NCBI GenBank assembly: GCA_955651735.1
Contig: CATPAM010000511.1
Location: 1 to 11,703, forward strand
Source: Candidatus Acidiferrales bacterium
GTDB lineage: Bacteria; Acidobacteriota; Terriglobia; Acidiferrales; UBA7541
Direction: 5' to 3'
DNA: 11,703 bases
Below the pieces are notes generated by a model. The model searched no databases and was not told the origin of the DNA. It saw only the letters and a program-made list of their open reading frames with translations. Each line of letters opens with the position of its first letter. The stretch's first letter is position 1. Position numbers and translations under genes: made by a program. Positions 1-7,165 of this stretch are shown one piece after another.

Positions 1-349
1 AAACTCCTGCAAGCCAGGCACGCAACTCGCAAGCGCCCAGCCCACCGAATTCTCATTCGCAATTCAGCTCAGAGCAAAAATTACAGCAAGCTTTGCCGCA
101 CAAATCCGCAGGCCGTGTGGCGCAAAAAACCGCACTGGAGACGAGGTTACCTACTTGGCGGCCCTGTCCCTCGGAGCAGGAGATTTCCACAGGGTTTTTG
201 CGAGACCATGAAGCTGCTCAGCCGCATCTCCAAATTGCGGAAATTCTAGGCGACGGTCGGGCCCCAGCCCACTAATTGAATCCGGCCACAAAAGGTCGCG
301 GCGCTGCGGCTGCGGCCGGGACGGCGGCGTTAACGGGGGAGCAATCCGG
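1..349. other. Non-coding stretch upstream of the pentapeptide gene
   Basis: No convincing gene is seen here on either strand. A short open frame from a TTG near position 93 to 275 exists, but it has no ribosome-binding site, no recognisable family features and an unremarkable composition, so I do not call it. The stretch contains a weak hairpin followed by a T run (listed separately) that could end transcription of a gene lying to the left. I could not pick a convincing -35/-10 pair for the gene that begins at 350. Confidence 0.5.
162..199 (+). terminator. Weak terminator-like hairpin
   Basis: CCCTGT (162-167) is complementary to ACAGGG (189-194), which is directly followed by five T residues (195-199). 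The stem is only six pairs, seven if the G-T pair at its base is counted, and the loop is 21 bases. It is a poor intrinsic terminator by stem strength, though the T run is correctly placed. It may serve a gene outside the window to the left, or be chance. Confidence 0.2.
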
Positions 350-2368
350 ATGGTATCGAAAGCTAAGCCTACGCCTGCGGAAATTTCGCCGGCAGATGAA
401 TCGCGGGGGATTACCCTGCTTGATCTCGCCGAAGTTTTGGATCAGCACAAGATTTGGGTGGAGTCCGCGGGGGAGTCCGGCATCAAGGCGGATCTTTGCG
501 GGGTGAACCTGCCGCACGCGGATTTGACGGGCGTCAATTTGCAAGGCGCGTTTTTAAACAAAGTGAATTTTCGCGGCGCCGATCTCTCGCTGGCGAATCT
601 TCGCGGCGCATCGCTGGTGCAAGCGGACCTCCGCGATACTAACCTGCTGGGCACGGAGCTGCGCGGCGCGAACTTGATGGGGGCGACGCTGTATGGCGCG
701 GAAGGTTTGTGGGTGGGGCGGCTCGGCGGGACGAATCTTTTCGACGCCATGCTGCCGGAGGCGGTGGCCACCTTCGATGGCGCCAAGGCCATCGCGCAGG
801 CGACCATGTTTTCGCGCTGGATCTATTTCCTGATTCTGGCGGCGTGCGCGCTATGCGCCGTTGTGATTGCTTTCACCACCGACGTGCGACTGGTGCTAAA
901 TTCCTCCGCGATTCCCTTCGCGCGAGTTTCGAATGCCGTGCCCATGAGCGGCTTCTACCTGGGCGCGCCGTTGTTCATCGTCCTCATGTATTTGCGGTTT
1001 CATTTTTTGCTGTTGCGCCTGTGGGGCAACATGGCCGCGCTGCCCGCGGTGTTTATCGACGGGAACACGCCGGAAAAAGACGGCCCGTGGTTTCTCATGG
1101 CACTGGTACGCCGCCATTTTCGTTGGATGCGCGACAGCCGTTCGCCACAGGCGATTCTCGAGGCGGTAGTCGCCGCGGTTCTCGCCTACTGGGTCGCGCC
1201 GGTGACGCTGTTTTTCTTCTGGCTGCGCTACCTGGCGCGGCAGGACATGCGCGGAACGCTGCTGCACGTGCTGCTGATTTCGCTCGCGGTGGCCGCGGCG
1301 ACTTGCCTGCCGACCATTGTTTCGCGGGTTCTGCGGCCGGGTGATTTGTACCGCAAGTCGAAAGCGATCCTTCCGGTTGTGCTCTCTACACTGAAAGTGA
1401 CCCTATTGAGCGGTTGCTTGCTCGTCCTACTGTCGTTTGGCGTGATTCGCGGGATGCCCGCGGACAGCTCCGTCGCGCCGGACATGACCGGCTCCGACAT
1501 TCGCCGCTGGGCCGCGCAAGGTTTGCAGTTTCTCGGATACCGCCCTTATGCCGATGTCACCGAGGCGTCCTTTTCTCCGCAGCCTGCACATGGGGATTGG
1601 TCGGACGAAGGCATCGCGACAATTCGCGGCGTGCGGCTGAACCAGATGAACCTGCGGTACGCGCGCGCGTATCACACGTTTTGGGTCAATGCGCGATTGT
1701 GGCGCGCGAACCTCGAGGGCGCATATTTGTCGGAGGCCGATCTGCGTGGCGCCAACTTGCGCGAATCGCGTCTGCATAACGCGGTGCTGGACCGAGTGCA
1801 GGCCGGCCGCGCGGTCTTTGTTTCCACGGACGCCCGGTCCATAAATTTATCTTCCGCAGACCTGCACGGCGCCGACCTGTCGTATGGGATTTTTGAAGGC
1901 GCGGTGCTGTCCAACGCCAAGTTGCTCGGCGCCTCGATGTATGCAATCGATCTGCGCGACGCGCAATTGCTGCGCACCGATCTTTCGCGCGCGGATGTTC
2001 GCGACGCCAAGCTCGAACGAGCCCTTCTGGCGCTGGCGAATCTGAACGATGCCGATTTCTCGGCAGCGAAACTCGTTGGATCGAATCTAACTGGCGCGCA
2101 GCTCAAGGGCGGCATATTTCTGGATACCAATTTCAAGAACGCCGATCTGCGCGGCGCGGTGTTGACGGGAGCTATCGTGCGCGAAGCCAGTTTCGAGGGC
2201 GCGAACTTCGAAGGCGCCGATTTGCGCGGTGCAATTGGCTTGAGCGTTGAGCAGCTTTGCTCCGCGGCACATTGGCGCGGCGCCCTGCTCGATGCCGATT
2301 TACAAGCCGCGGCGCAAGCCCGCTGCGGCGCTTCACAGCCAACCTTCACGGGTCCTACCCGGCCGTAA
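350..2368 (+). CDS. Membrane-embedded pentapeptide-repeat protein
   Basis: This is a 672-residue protein with no exact function that I recognise. Residues about 46-118 are pentapeptide repeats of the A(D/N)LxG type (for example ADLTG, VNLQG, ANLRG), which fold as a right-handed square beta-helix. They are preceded by a DQHKIWVESAGESG segment, a familiar lead-in for such proteins. About five hydrophobic spans follow (roughly 157-176, 202-223, 268-291, 303-325, 341-365). A second, longer repeat block covers about 428-628, and a capping tail near 631-651 (LSVEQLCSAAHW) resembles the ends of other pentapeptide proteins. The ATG at 350 has a purine-rich GGGGGAG eight bases upstream. There is no signal peptide at the N terminus. 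With an odd number of spans the two repeat blocks would lie on opposite sides of the membrane. Sensing, scaffolding or envelope roles are possible, but none is shown. Confidence 0.88.
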   Translation: MVSKAKPTPAEISPADESRGITLLDLAEVLDQHKIWVESAGESGIKADLCGVNLPHADLTGVNLQGAFLNKVNFRGADLSLANLRGASLVQADLRDTNLLGTELRGANLMGATLYGAEGLWVGRLGGTNLFDAMLPEAVATFDGAKAIAQATMFSRWIYFLILAACALCAVVIAFTTDVRLVLNSSAIPFARVSNAVPMSGFYLGAPLFIVLMYLRFHFLLLRLWGNMAALPAVFIDGNTPEKDGPWFLMALVRRHFRWMRDSRSPQAILEAVVAAVLAYWVAPVTLFFFWLRYLARQDMRGTLLHVLLISLAVAAATCLPTIVSRVLRPGDLYRKSKAILPVVLSTLKVTLLSGCLLVLLSFGVIRGMPADSSVAPDMTGSDIRRWAAQGLQFLGYRPYADVTEASFSPQPAHGDWSDEGIATIRGVRLNQMNLRYARAYHTFWVNARLWRANLEGAYLSEADLRGANLRESRLHNAVLDRVQAGRAVFVSTDARSINLSSADLHGADLSYGIFEGAVLSNAKLLGASMYAIDLRDAQLLRTDLSRADVRDAKLERALLALANLNDADFSAAKLVGSNLTGAQLKGGIFLDTNFKNADLRGAVLTGAIVREASFEGANFEGADLRGAIGLSVEQLCSAAHWRGALLDADLQAAAQARCGASQPTFTGPTRP

Positions 2369-2387
2369 CCCTCGGTCAGCCAAGCAG

Positions 2388-2415
2388 TTGACGGGCGTAA
2401 CGGTGCACGTAAACT
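2388..2415 (+). promoter_or_regulatory. Candidate vapBC promoter
   Basis: TTGACG at 2388-2393 is followed, after 16 bases, by TAAACT at 2410-2415. This gives a plausible sigma-70-type pair about 38 bases before the vapB start codon. The -35 box matches consensus at five of six positions and the -10 box at four of six. It is the only good candidate between the end of the pentapeptide gene and vapB, so the toxin-antitoxin pair probably has its own transcript. Confidence 0.4.
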
Positions 2416-2420
2416 CGTGC
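2405..2420. promoter_or_regulatory. Inverted repeat framing the vapBC -10 box
   Basis: GCACG (2405-2409) and CGTGC (2416-2420) are perfect inverted arms separated by exactly the six bases of the proposed -10 box. VapB-type antitoxins usually bind inverted repeats over their own promoter and repress it together with VapC, so this is the best operator candidate. The arms are short (five bases), so chance is not excluded. Confidence 0.4.
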
Positions 2421-2453
2421 TACACGGATTTATGTGCTGCAGAAGGACAAAAT

Positions 2454-2690
2454 ATGGGCGCGAAGGCTAACATTACCTTGAAAATCGATACACGCCTGTT
2501 AAAGGAGATCAAGGTTCTCGCCGCCCGCGAAGATACGTCCATTAGTGCGCTGATGACCGAGCTGTTGGAGGACAGAGTCAGAAAAGGCCGGGACTACGAG
2601 CAAGCTAAGCGACGGGCCCTGGCGCGCCTTCGCGAGGGCCTGGATTTGGGTGGGCGTCCGCTTTCGCGATACGAGATCTATGAGCGGTAA
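2454..2690 (+). CDS. vapB: VapB-type antitoxin
   Basis: This is a 78-residue protein whose first half (residues 6-43) reads as a ribbon-helix-helix or related DNA-binding fold: a short strand NITLKID, then two helices around LLKEIKVLAARE and ISALMTELLEDRV. The charged C-terminal half, ending LGGRPLSRYEIYER, is the usual toxin-binding tail of such antitoxins. It would neutralise the PIN ribonuclease encoded next and repress the pair's own promoter. The ATG at 2454 is chosen over in-frame upstream starts because AGAAGGAC stands five bases before it and the upstream codons overlap the pentapeptide gene. The 3' end overlaps the toxin gene by 11 bases, which is typical for co-translated pairs. The family assignment rests on size, fold pattern and neighbour. 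The exact VapB subtype is uncertain. Confidence 0.8.
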   Translation: MGAKANITLKIDTRLLKEIKVLAAREDTSISALMTELLEDRVRKGRDYEQAKRRALARLREGLDLGGRPLSRYEIYER

Positions 2691-3096
2691 GTGTTTCGTC
2701 GATACCAACATTCTCTTTTACGCCCATGACCGACAGGCAGGACCTAAACATGATCGGGCTAAGCGCCTGCTCATTGAGCTATTAGGTTCTGATGCTGGGG
2801 TCCTGAGCACACAGGTTCTGCAAGAGTTTTGCGTGAATTTACGGCGCAAAGGAAACCTGGCGGCCGACGAAACGCGGCGACTGATTCAGGACTTCCTGGG
2901 TTGGGAGATCGTGGTCAATACACCGGAATCTGTCCTTGGCGCTTTAGAGATTGAGTCGCGGCACGACATTTCCTTTTGGGACGCGCTCATCATTTATGCG
3001 GCACAAGCAGCCGGAGCCGAGATTCTTTATTCGGAGGATCTCAACGACGGGCAGATGTTCGGCCCGGTTCGCGTTGTGAATCCCCTGCGCGCCTGA
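2680..3096 (+). CDS. vapC: VapC-type PIN-domain ribonuclease toxin
   Basis: This is a 138-residue PIN-domain protein, the normal VapC length. It opens with the diagnostic strand CFVDTNILFYAHD, giving the first acidic residue at D8. E49 lies in QVLQEFCVNL, D101 in SFWDALIIYAA, and D120 and D123 in YSEDLNDG. Together they form the Mg-binding acidic cluster of PIN nucleases, so the enzyme looks catalytically intact. VapC toxins cleave specific RNAs, often tRNA or rRNA, when the antitoxin is lost; the target here cannot be read from sequence. The ATG at 2680 lies inside the last codons of vapB, so the toxin is probably translated by coupling. A GTG at 2650 is also in frame but would lengthen the overlap and add residues before the conserved start. 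The gene ends 36 bases from the convergent acs gene. Confidence 0.9.
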   Translation: MSGKCFVDTNILFYAHDRQAGPKHDRAKRLLIELLGSDAGVLSTQVLQEFCVNLRRKGNLAADETRRLIQDFLGWEIVVNTPESVLGALEIESRHDISFWDALIIYAAQAAGAEILYSEDLNDGQMFGPVRVVNPLRA

Positions 3097-3132
3097 ATTC
3101 CCGGAACATACCAAGGCCAATTTCGTAACCGA

Positions 3133-5283
3133 TCAGCGCTCGTCGCCGAACATTTTTATGTCTTCGGGGCCTTCCTTCACGGGCCCACGGGAGCGGCCCT
3201 GCACTTGTATGCGAATTTGCTCGACGATATCGGGATTGGCGAGCGTCGTGATGTCCCCGGTGTCCATCTGATTGGAAATGGCGGCCAGCACGCGGCGCAT
3301 GATCTTGCCGGAGCGCGTTTTGGGCATGTCCGGAACGATGTGAATGGTTTTCGGGCGCGCGATCTTGCCAATCATCGTTTCGATCGCGGAGGTCACCTTG
3401 TCTTGCATCTGCTTTGTCGGCGCGATGCCCGGTTTCAGAGAAACATAAACGACGGGCACGCGCCCCTTGATGTCATCCACAGCAGGAACGACGGCGGCTT
3501 CCGCCACCTCAGGCAAGCTAAGGCAAGCGGATTCGACTTCTTTCGTTCCCAGGCGATGGCCGGCGACGTTGATCACGTCGTCGACGCGGCCTAGGATGCG
3601 GTAGAAGCCATCCGCGGCGAGCACGGCGCCGTCGGCGGCGTAATATGGCCAGTCGCGCCAATCCTTGCTTTGTGGATCTTTGTTGTACTTTTTGTAGTAC
3701 TGGTTGACAAAGCGCTCGGGGCTGCCCCAGATGGTCTGCATAATCCCGGGCCACGGATTGCGTATACAAATGTTGCCGGCCGCGCCTGAGCCTGCGCGCA
3801 CCTCCTTTCCTTCTTCGTCCCAAATAATCGGATAGATGCCGAGCGCGGGCGGTCCTGCGCTGCCTGGCTTCATGGGATCGAGCGCGGGTTTGGTGGTGCA
3901 GAGAAAGCCGCCTGTTTCCGTTTGCCACCAGGTGTCCACGATCACCGCTTCCTTCTTGCCCACCACGTCGTAATACCACCGCCAGACTTCCGGTTCGATA
4001 GGCTCGCCGACGGTGGTCATGTGCTTGAAGTGGTAGTTGTACTTGTTCGGCTCGTCGCCGCCGGCCTTGCGCAGCATGCGAATCGCGGTGGGCGAAGTAT
4101 GGAAGATATTTACATCTAGGCGCTCAGCGATGCGCCACGGACGGCCGGCATCCGGGAATTGCGGAACGCCCTCGTACAGCACACTTGTGGCGGCGAGCGC
4201 GAGAGGCCCATACACGATGTAAGAGTGGCCGGTGATCCAGCCAATGTCGGCCATGCACCAATAAACGTCGGTCGGATGCATGTCTTGGTAATACTTGGAA
4301 GTGCCGGCGACATAGGCAAGATAGCCGCCGGTGCGATGCTGGCAGCCCTTGGGCTTTCCCGTTGTGCCGCTGGTGTACATCAGAAAGAGCGGAGCTTCCG
4401 CATCCTGGGAAACAGGCGCCACAACGTGATTGCGATAGTCCTTGAGAACTTCATCGACGAAAAAGTCGCGGCCCATAATCATGGGCGACTCGGAGCGGAA
4501 GTGCCCCGGATAGCGCTTCCAGATCAACACCTTGTCGACGGACTGGCCCTCTTTCTTAGCGGTTTCCACGGCAATGTCGGCACTTGCTTTGTGGTCTACC
4601 CACTTGCCGTTGCGATGGTAGCCGTCAGCATAAATGAGCACGCGGCTGCCTGAGTCCGCCGCGCGCAAACCGCAGGCTTCACCGCTGAATCCTCCAAAGA
4701 CGACGGAGTGCACCACGCCAAGGCGGGCGCATGCCAGCATGGTGATGGGCAGCTCCGGAATCATGGGCATGTGGATAGTGACGCGGTCGCCGGTCTTGAG
4801 CCCAGCAAAATCGCGCAGCATGGCGGCAACTTCGTTCACGCGCCGGTAGAGTTCCTGGTAGGTGATGACCGTGGCGGCTTCGCCTTCCGGCTCGGGAACG
4901 AAAATCAGCGCCGCCTTATTCTTGTATTGCGCGAGATGGCGGTCGACGCAGTTGTAGCAGGCGTTGAGTTTGCCGCCGACAAACCATTTCCAAAATGGAG
5001 GATTGCTGGCGTCCAGCGTGGTGTGCCAATACTGATCCCAGTGCAGCAACTCGGCGTAAGCGCGGAAGCATTCCGGGAAATTCGTTTCACTGAAGCGCTC
5101 GACCATCGCGGGGTCGTTCAGGTTGGCCTGGCCAATGAATTTGGGCGAGGGATGAAAATACTCTTCCTCCTTCCAATGGACGGCGATTTGCGCTTCGTTC
5201 TCCTTGGTTTTAGGCAGGCTCGGCGCGGGTTTGGGCTTCCCATTCGCTTTATTGGCGGCTTTGCGGGCTTTGGCGACGGCCAT
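3133..5283 (-). CDS. acsA: Acetyl-CoA synthetase (AMP-forming), acetate-CoA ligase family
   Basis: This 716-residue adenylate-forming enzyme makes acetyl-CoA (or a close short-chain acyl-CoA) from the acid, ATP and CoA through an acyl-AMP intermediate, in the cytoplasm. Visible motifs are the P-loop YTSGTTGKPKG (303-313), VGEPIEPEVW (425-434), DTWWQTETGG (450-459) and the hinge-region motif YRILGRVDDVINVAGHRLGT (561-580). The C-terminal TRSGKIMRRVL carries the catalytic lysine K660, which in Acs enzymes is the acetylation switch. The tryptophan pair in WWQTETGG is the Acs signature that favours acetate. The protein is longer than the roughly 650 residues of typical Acs, with a Lys/Pro/Ala-rich N-terminal extension (1-28) and extra residues near 525-555. 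The ATG has GGGGGT a few bases upstream. It lies 171 bases downstream of the MHS transporter gene on the same strand, suggesting joint use in acid uptake and activation. Propionate cannot be excluded as substrate. Confidence 0.9.
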   Translation of the reverse strand: MAVAKARKAANKANGKPKPAPSLPKTKENEAQIAVHWKEEEYFHPSPKFIGQANLNDPAMVERFSETNFPECFRAYAELLHWDQYWHTTLDASNPPFWKWFVGGKLNACYNCVDRHLAQYKNKAALIFVPEPEGEAATVITYQELYRRVNEVAAMLRDFAGLKTGDRVTIHMPMIPELPITMLACARLGVVHSVVFGGFSGEACGLRAADSGSRVLIYADGYHRNGKWVDHKASADIAVETAKKEGQSVDKVLIWKRYPGHFRSESPMIMGRDFFVDEVLKDYRNHVVAPVSQDAEAPLFLMYTSGTTGKPKGCQHRTGGYLAYVAGTSKYYQDMHPTDVYWCMADIGWITGHSYIVYGPLALAATSVLYEGVPQFPDAGRPWRIAERLDVNIFHTSPTAIRMLRKAGGDEPNKYNYHFKHMTTVGEPIEPEVWRWYYDVVGKKEAVIVDTWWQTETGGFLCTTKPALDPMKPGSAGPPALGIYPIIWDEEGKEVRAGSGAAGNICIRNPWPGIMQTIWGSPERFVNQYYKKYNKDPQSKDWRDWPYYAADGAVLAADGFYRILGRVDDVINVAGHRLGTKEVESACLSLPEVAEAAVVPAVDDIKGRVPVVYVSLKPGIAPTKQMQDKVTSAIETMIGKIARPKTIHIVPDMPKTRSGKIMRRVLAAISNQMDTGDITTLANPDIVEQIRIQVQGRSRGPVKEGPEDIKMFGDER

Positions 5284-5333
5284 GGTTACCCCCGGAGAAA
5301 TAAATTCCGATTGAAATCATACGACCAGCAACT

Positions 5334-5429
5334 TCCCGCGAAGGTGTGCCGGAAGTCCAGGCAAGTAGTTGCGTCACACGTGGACCTTGCCAGCGCTGGT
5401 AAGGCTGATAATGCTCCCGCGAAAGTGTG
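5334..5429. repeat. 15-base direct repeat in front of acs
   Basis: TCCCGCGAAGGTGTG (5334-5348) and TCCCGCGAAAGTGTG (5415-5429) differ at one base and lie 81 bases apart, in the same orientation, in the gap between the transporter and acs. The second copy falls inside the spacer of the candidate acs promoter; the first lies about 50 bases before the acs start codon. They could be paired sites for a regulator, or remnants of a small local duplication. The 81-base distance is close to eight helical turns, so both copies would face a similar side of the DNA. Confidence 0.5.
5385..5404. promoter_or_regulatory. 20-base palindrome, candidate acs operator
   Basis: CCTTGCCAGC followed directly by GCTGGTAAGG forms a dyad of two ten-base arms with a single mismatched pair and no loop. 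The lack of a loop argues against a transcription terminator and for a binding site of a dimeric regulator. It begins four bases downstream of the candidate -10 box at 5413-5408, so a bound protein would cover the predicted transcription start of acs. Confidence 0.5.
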
Positions 5430-5437
5430 GGAGTCAA
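5408..5437 (-). promoter_or_regulatory. Candidate acs promoter
   Basis: Read on the minus strand, TTGACT (5437-5432) and CATTAT (5413-5408) are separated by 18 bases. The boxes match the sigma-70 consensus at five and four of six positions. Transcription would begin near 5401, giving an acs leader of about 118 bases. If it is used, acs can be expressed independently of the upstream transporter gene. Confidence 0.35.
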
Positions 5438-5454
5438 TCGGCTGCGCGCGGTGT

Positions 5455-6929
5455 TCAGCGGCTCATTGCCGAAGTTGGGCCGCCCACTTCATCCCAGATT
5501 TTCGTGCCGTGGGTTTCTTTCAGCATCAAGCTGCCGACGACAAAGGTCAGCGACGCTACGATCATCGGGTAATACAACCCGGCGTAGATATTCTGAGTGC
5601 TGGCGCAAATATAGACGCCAATCAGCGGCACCAAGCCGCCGAAGACGCCGTTGCCGATGTGGTAGGGAAGCGAAAGAGATGTATAGCGAATTCTTGCGGG
5701 GAAGGCTTCGACCAGGTACGCGGCAATCGGTCCATAAATCATGCAAACGTAAATCACCTGGATGAAAACGAGCAGCACCAGCACCGGCAGGTTGGGGTTC
5801 GACGCCTCCTTGGCCGGAACCTGCGCACCGTTGGCGTCCAAGGTGATAGGCGTGAGGCTGATCGCACCGGTAATTTTGTTCTTGGCGGATTTTACCGTGA
5901 CCACGTTGTTGCCGGCGGCCTGCTGCATGGCGTGATAAATCGGCAGATAGGTCACCACGGCCAGAAGGCACGCCGCCATCATTAGCCACTTGCGTCCAAT
6001 TTTGTCAGACAGCGAGCCAAAGAAAGTGAAGAAGGGCATGCCGAGAAGCAACGCAACGGCGACGATGATCGCGGCCGTCTTGACGTTCACTTTCAAAATC
6101 GTTTGCAGATAGAACAGAGCATAGAACTGTCCGGTGTACCAAACCACGCCCTGGCCGGCCGTTGCGCCGAAGAGCGAAATCAACACGCGCTTGGCATTCT
6201 CCCATTTCGCGAAAGCGTCTTTGAGCGGTTGCGCCGAGGTCGTGCCGGCGATCTTCATCGACGTAAAGATGGGCGACTCCTTCATCTTCAGGCGGACGTA
6301 GAGTGAGACACTGACCAGGATGATGGAGATGAGGAAAGGAATGCGCCAGCCCCAGTTGGAGAAGTCTTCTTTGCTCATCCAAGATTGCGTGGCCAGCACG
6401 ACAAGCAGCGAAACGAACAGGCCGAGGGTCGCGGTGATCTGGATGAAGCTGGTGTAGAAGCCACGCTTCCGGTCCGGAACATGCTCTGCCACGTATACCG
6501 CGGCGCCGCCATACTCACCGCCGAGCGCAAGGCCTTGGAGCACGCGGATGGCCAGCAGGGCAATAGGAGCGAACCAGCCCGCCGTCGCGTACGTGGGCAG
6601 CAAGCCAATCAATGCTGTCGCGCCGCCCATGATGCTGAGCGTCACGAGAAACGCATATTTCCTGCCGACCAGGTCGCCGATCCGCCCAAAAAACAGCGCG
6701 CCAAATGGCCGAACGACAAAGCCGACCGCAAACGTCGATAAGTATGCGATTAGCGCGATGGTGTCGTTCCCCGAAGGATAGAACTTGGGGGATAGCACGG
6801 CGGCGAGGCTGCCGAAGATGTAGAAGTCATACCATTCGATCATGGTACCGACAGCGGAGGCCAGAATCACGCGCCAGATGCATAATCGGCGGTGCCGCTC
6901 ACTGCGATTGCGTCTGCACGAGTCGCCAT
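5455..6929 (-). CDS. MHS-family major facilitator transporter, start region frame-disrupted
   Basis: This is a 12-span proton symporter of the metabolite:H+ symporter type (the ProP/KgtP/ShiA group). The transporter frame shows AVGTMIEWYDFYIFG in the first span with its conserved acidic residue (about 6855-6811), the loop motif GRIGDLVGRK (about 6690-6660), and RVLQGLALGGEYGGA. A long hydrophilic loop about 5795-5915 lies between later spans. The best start is the ATG at 6929, four bases after AGGAGG, but its frame stops at TGA 6869-6867. The transporter frame is offset by one base; adding one base near 6880 would give about 491 residues beginning MATRADAIAVSG and joining IWRVILAS. The uninterrupted frame instead begins at ATG 6996 with an arginine-rich, unfamily-like 40 residues and no ribosome-binding site. 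A GTG at 6870-6868 is another possible start. The substrate is probably a carboxylate, judging by the adjacent acetyl-CoA synthetase gene; this is inference. Confidence 0.8.
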
Positions 6930-6933
6930 GCTT

Positions 6934-6939
6934 CCTCCT
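6934..6939 (-). promoter_or_regulatory. Strong ribosome-binding site before ATG 6929
   Basis: Read on the minus strand, a perfect AGGAGG is followed after four bases (AAGC) by ATG 6929-6927. It is one of the best Shine-Dalgarno sequences in the window, and it decides that translation starts here rather than at ATG 6996. That matters because the frame entered from here ends after 20 codons. Confidence 0.8.
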
Positions 6940-7042
6940 GTTGACTTTTGACGCGGATTGGAAAGCCAAAACTGCTACGACTGCTATCCCACCCATGTGA
7001 ATGCCATGTTAACGCGCCGGCACTCCTCCCTTAAGTCGACTT

Positions 7043-7058
7043 GTTTCGGAACGGAAAC
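7043..7058. promoter_or_regulatory. Inverted repeat near the MHS transporter transcription start
   Basis: GTTTC and GAAAC arms are separated by six bases. The element covers the predicted transcription start (about 7057) of the minus-strand promoter at 7093-7065. Placement suggests a repressor site controlling the transporter, but the arms are only five bases long. Confidence 0.3.
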
Positions 7059-7064
7059 CGCACG

Positions 7065-7093
7065 TTCATATACGTAGAGCGGTGTGTTGTCAA
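7065..7093 (-). promoter_or_regulatory. Candidate promoter for the MHS transporter (and acs)
   Basis: On the minus strand a perfect TTGACA (7093-7088) is followed, after a 17-base spacer, by TATGAA (7070-7065), matching the -10 consensus at four of six positions. It points toward the transporter, leaving a leader of about 130 bases before ATG 6929. Confidence 0.5.
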
Positions 7094-7165
7094 GAACGCT
7101 GTTCCGCTCTGACCAATCCCGCGCTGAGGTGGAGCGCACCCGCGCATTCGTGATAAAAGACTGCC

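Noticed and set aside
93..275. Short open frame of 60 codons from a TTG
   Set aside because: No ribosome-binding site, no hydrophobic or domain pattern, and length is within what chance allows in GC-rich DNA.
1672..2349. Ser/Ala/Arg-rich open frame on the minus strand opposite the pentapeptide repeats
   Set aside because: Its repetitive composition simply mirrors the repeated codons of the pentapeptide gene.
2349..2361. Hairpin CGGGT-CCT-ACCCG as a terminator of the pentapeptide gene
   Set aside because: The stem is five pairs, it lies inside the last codons of the gene and no T run follows.
3097..3132. Bidirectional terminator between the convergent vapC and acs genes
   Set aside because: No stem-loop with a flanking T run could be found in the 36-base gap.
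4708..5985. Open frame of 425 codons on the plus strand across acs, the intergenic gap and the MHS transporter
   Set aside because: It is antisense to two well-supported genes and has no domain signature.
6867..6929. The 20-codon ORF as an independent small protein gene
   Set aside because: It has a strong ribosome-binding site, but its residues look like the missing N terminus of the transporter, so I treat it as part of that gene and discuss the leader alternative as a finding.
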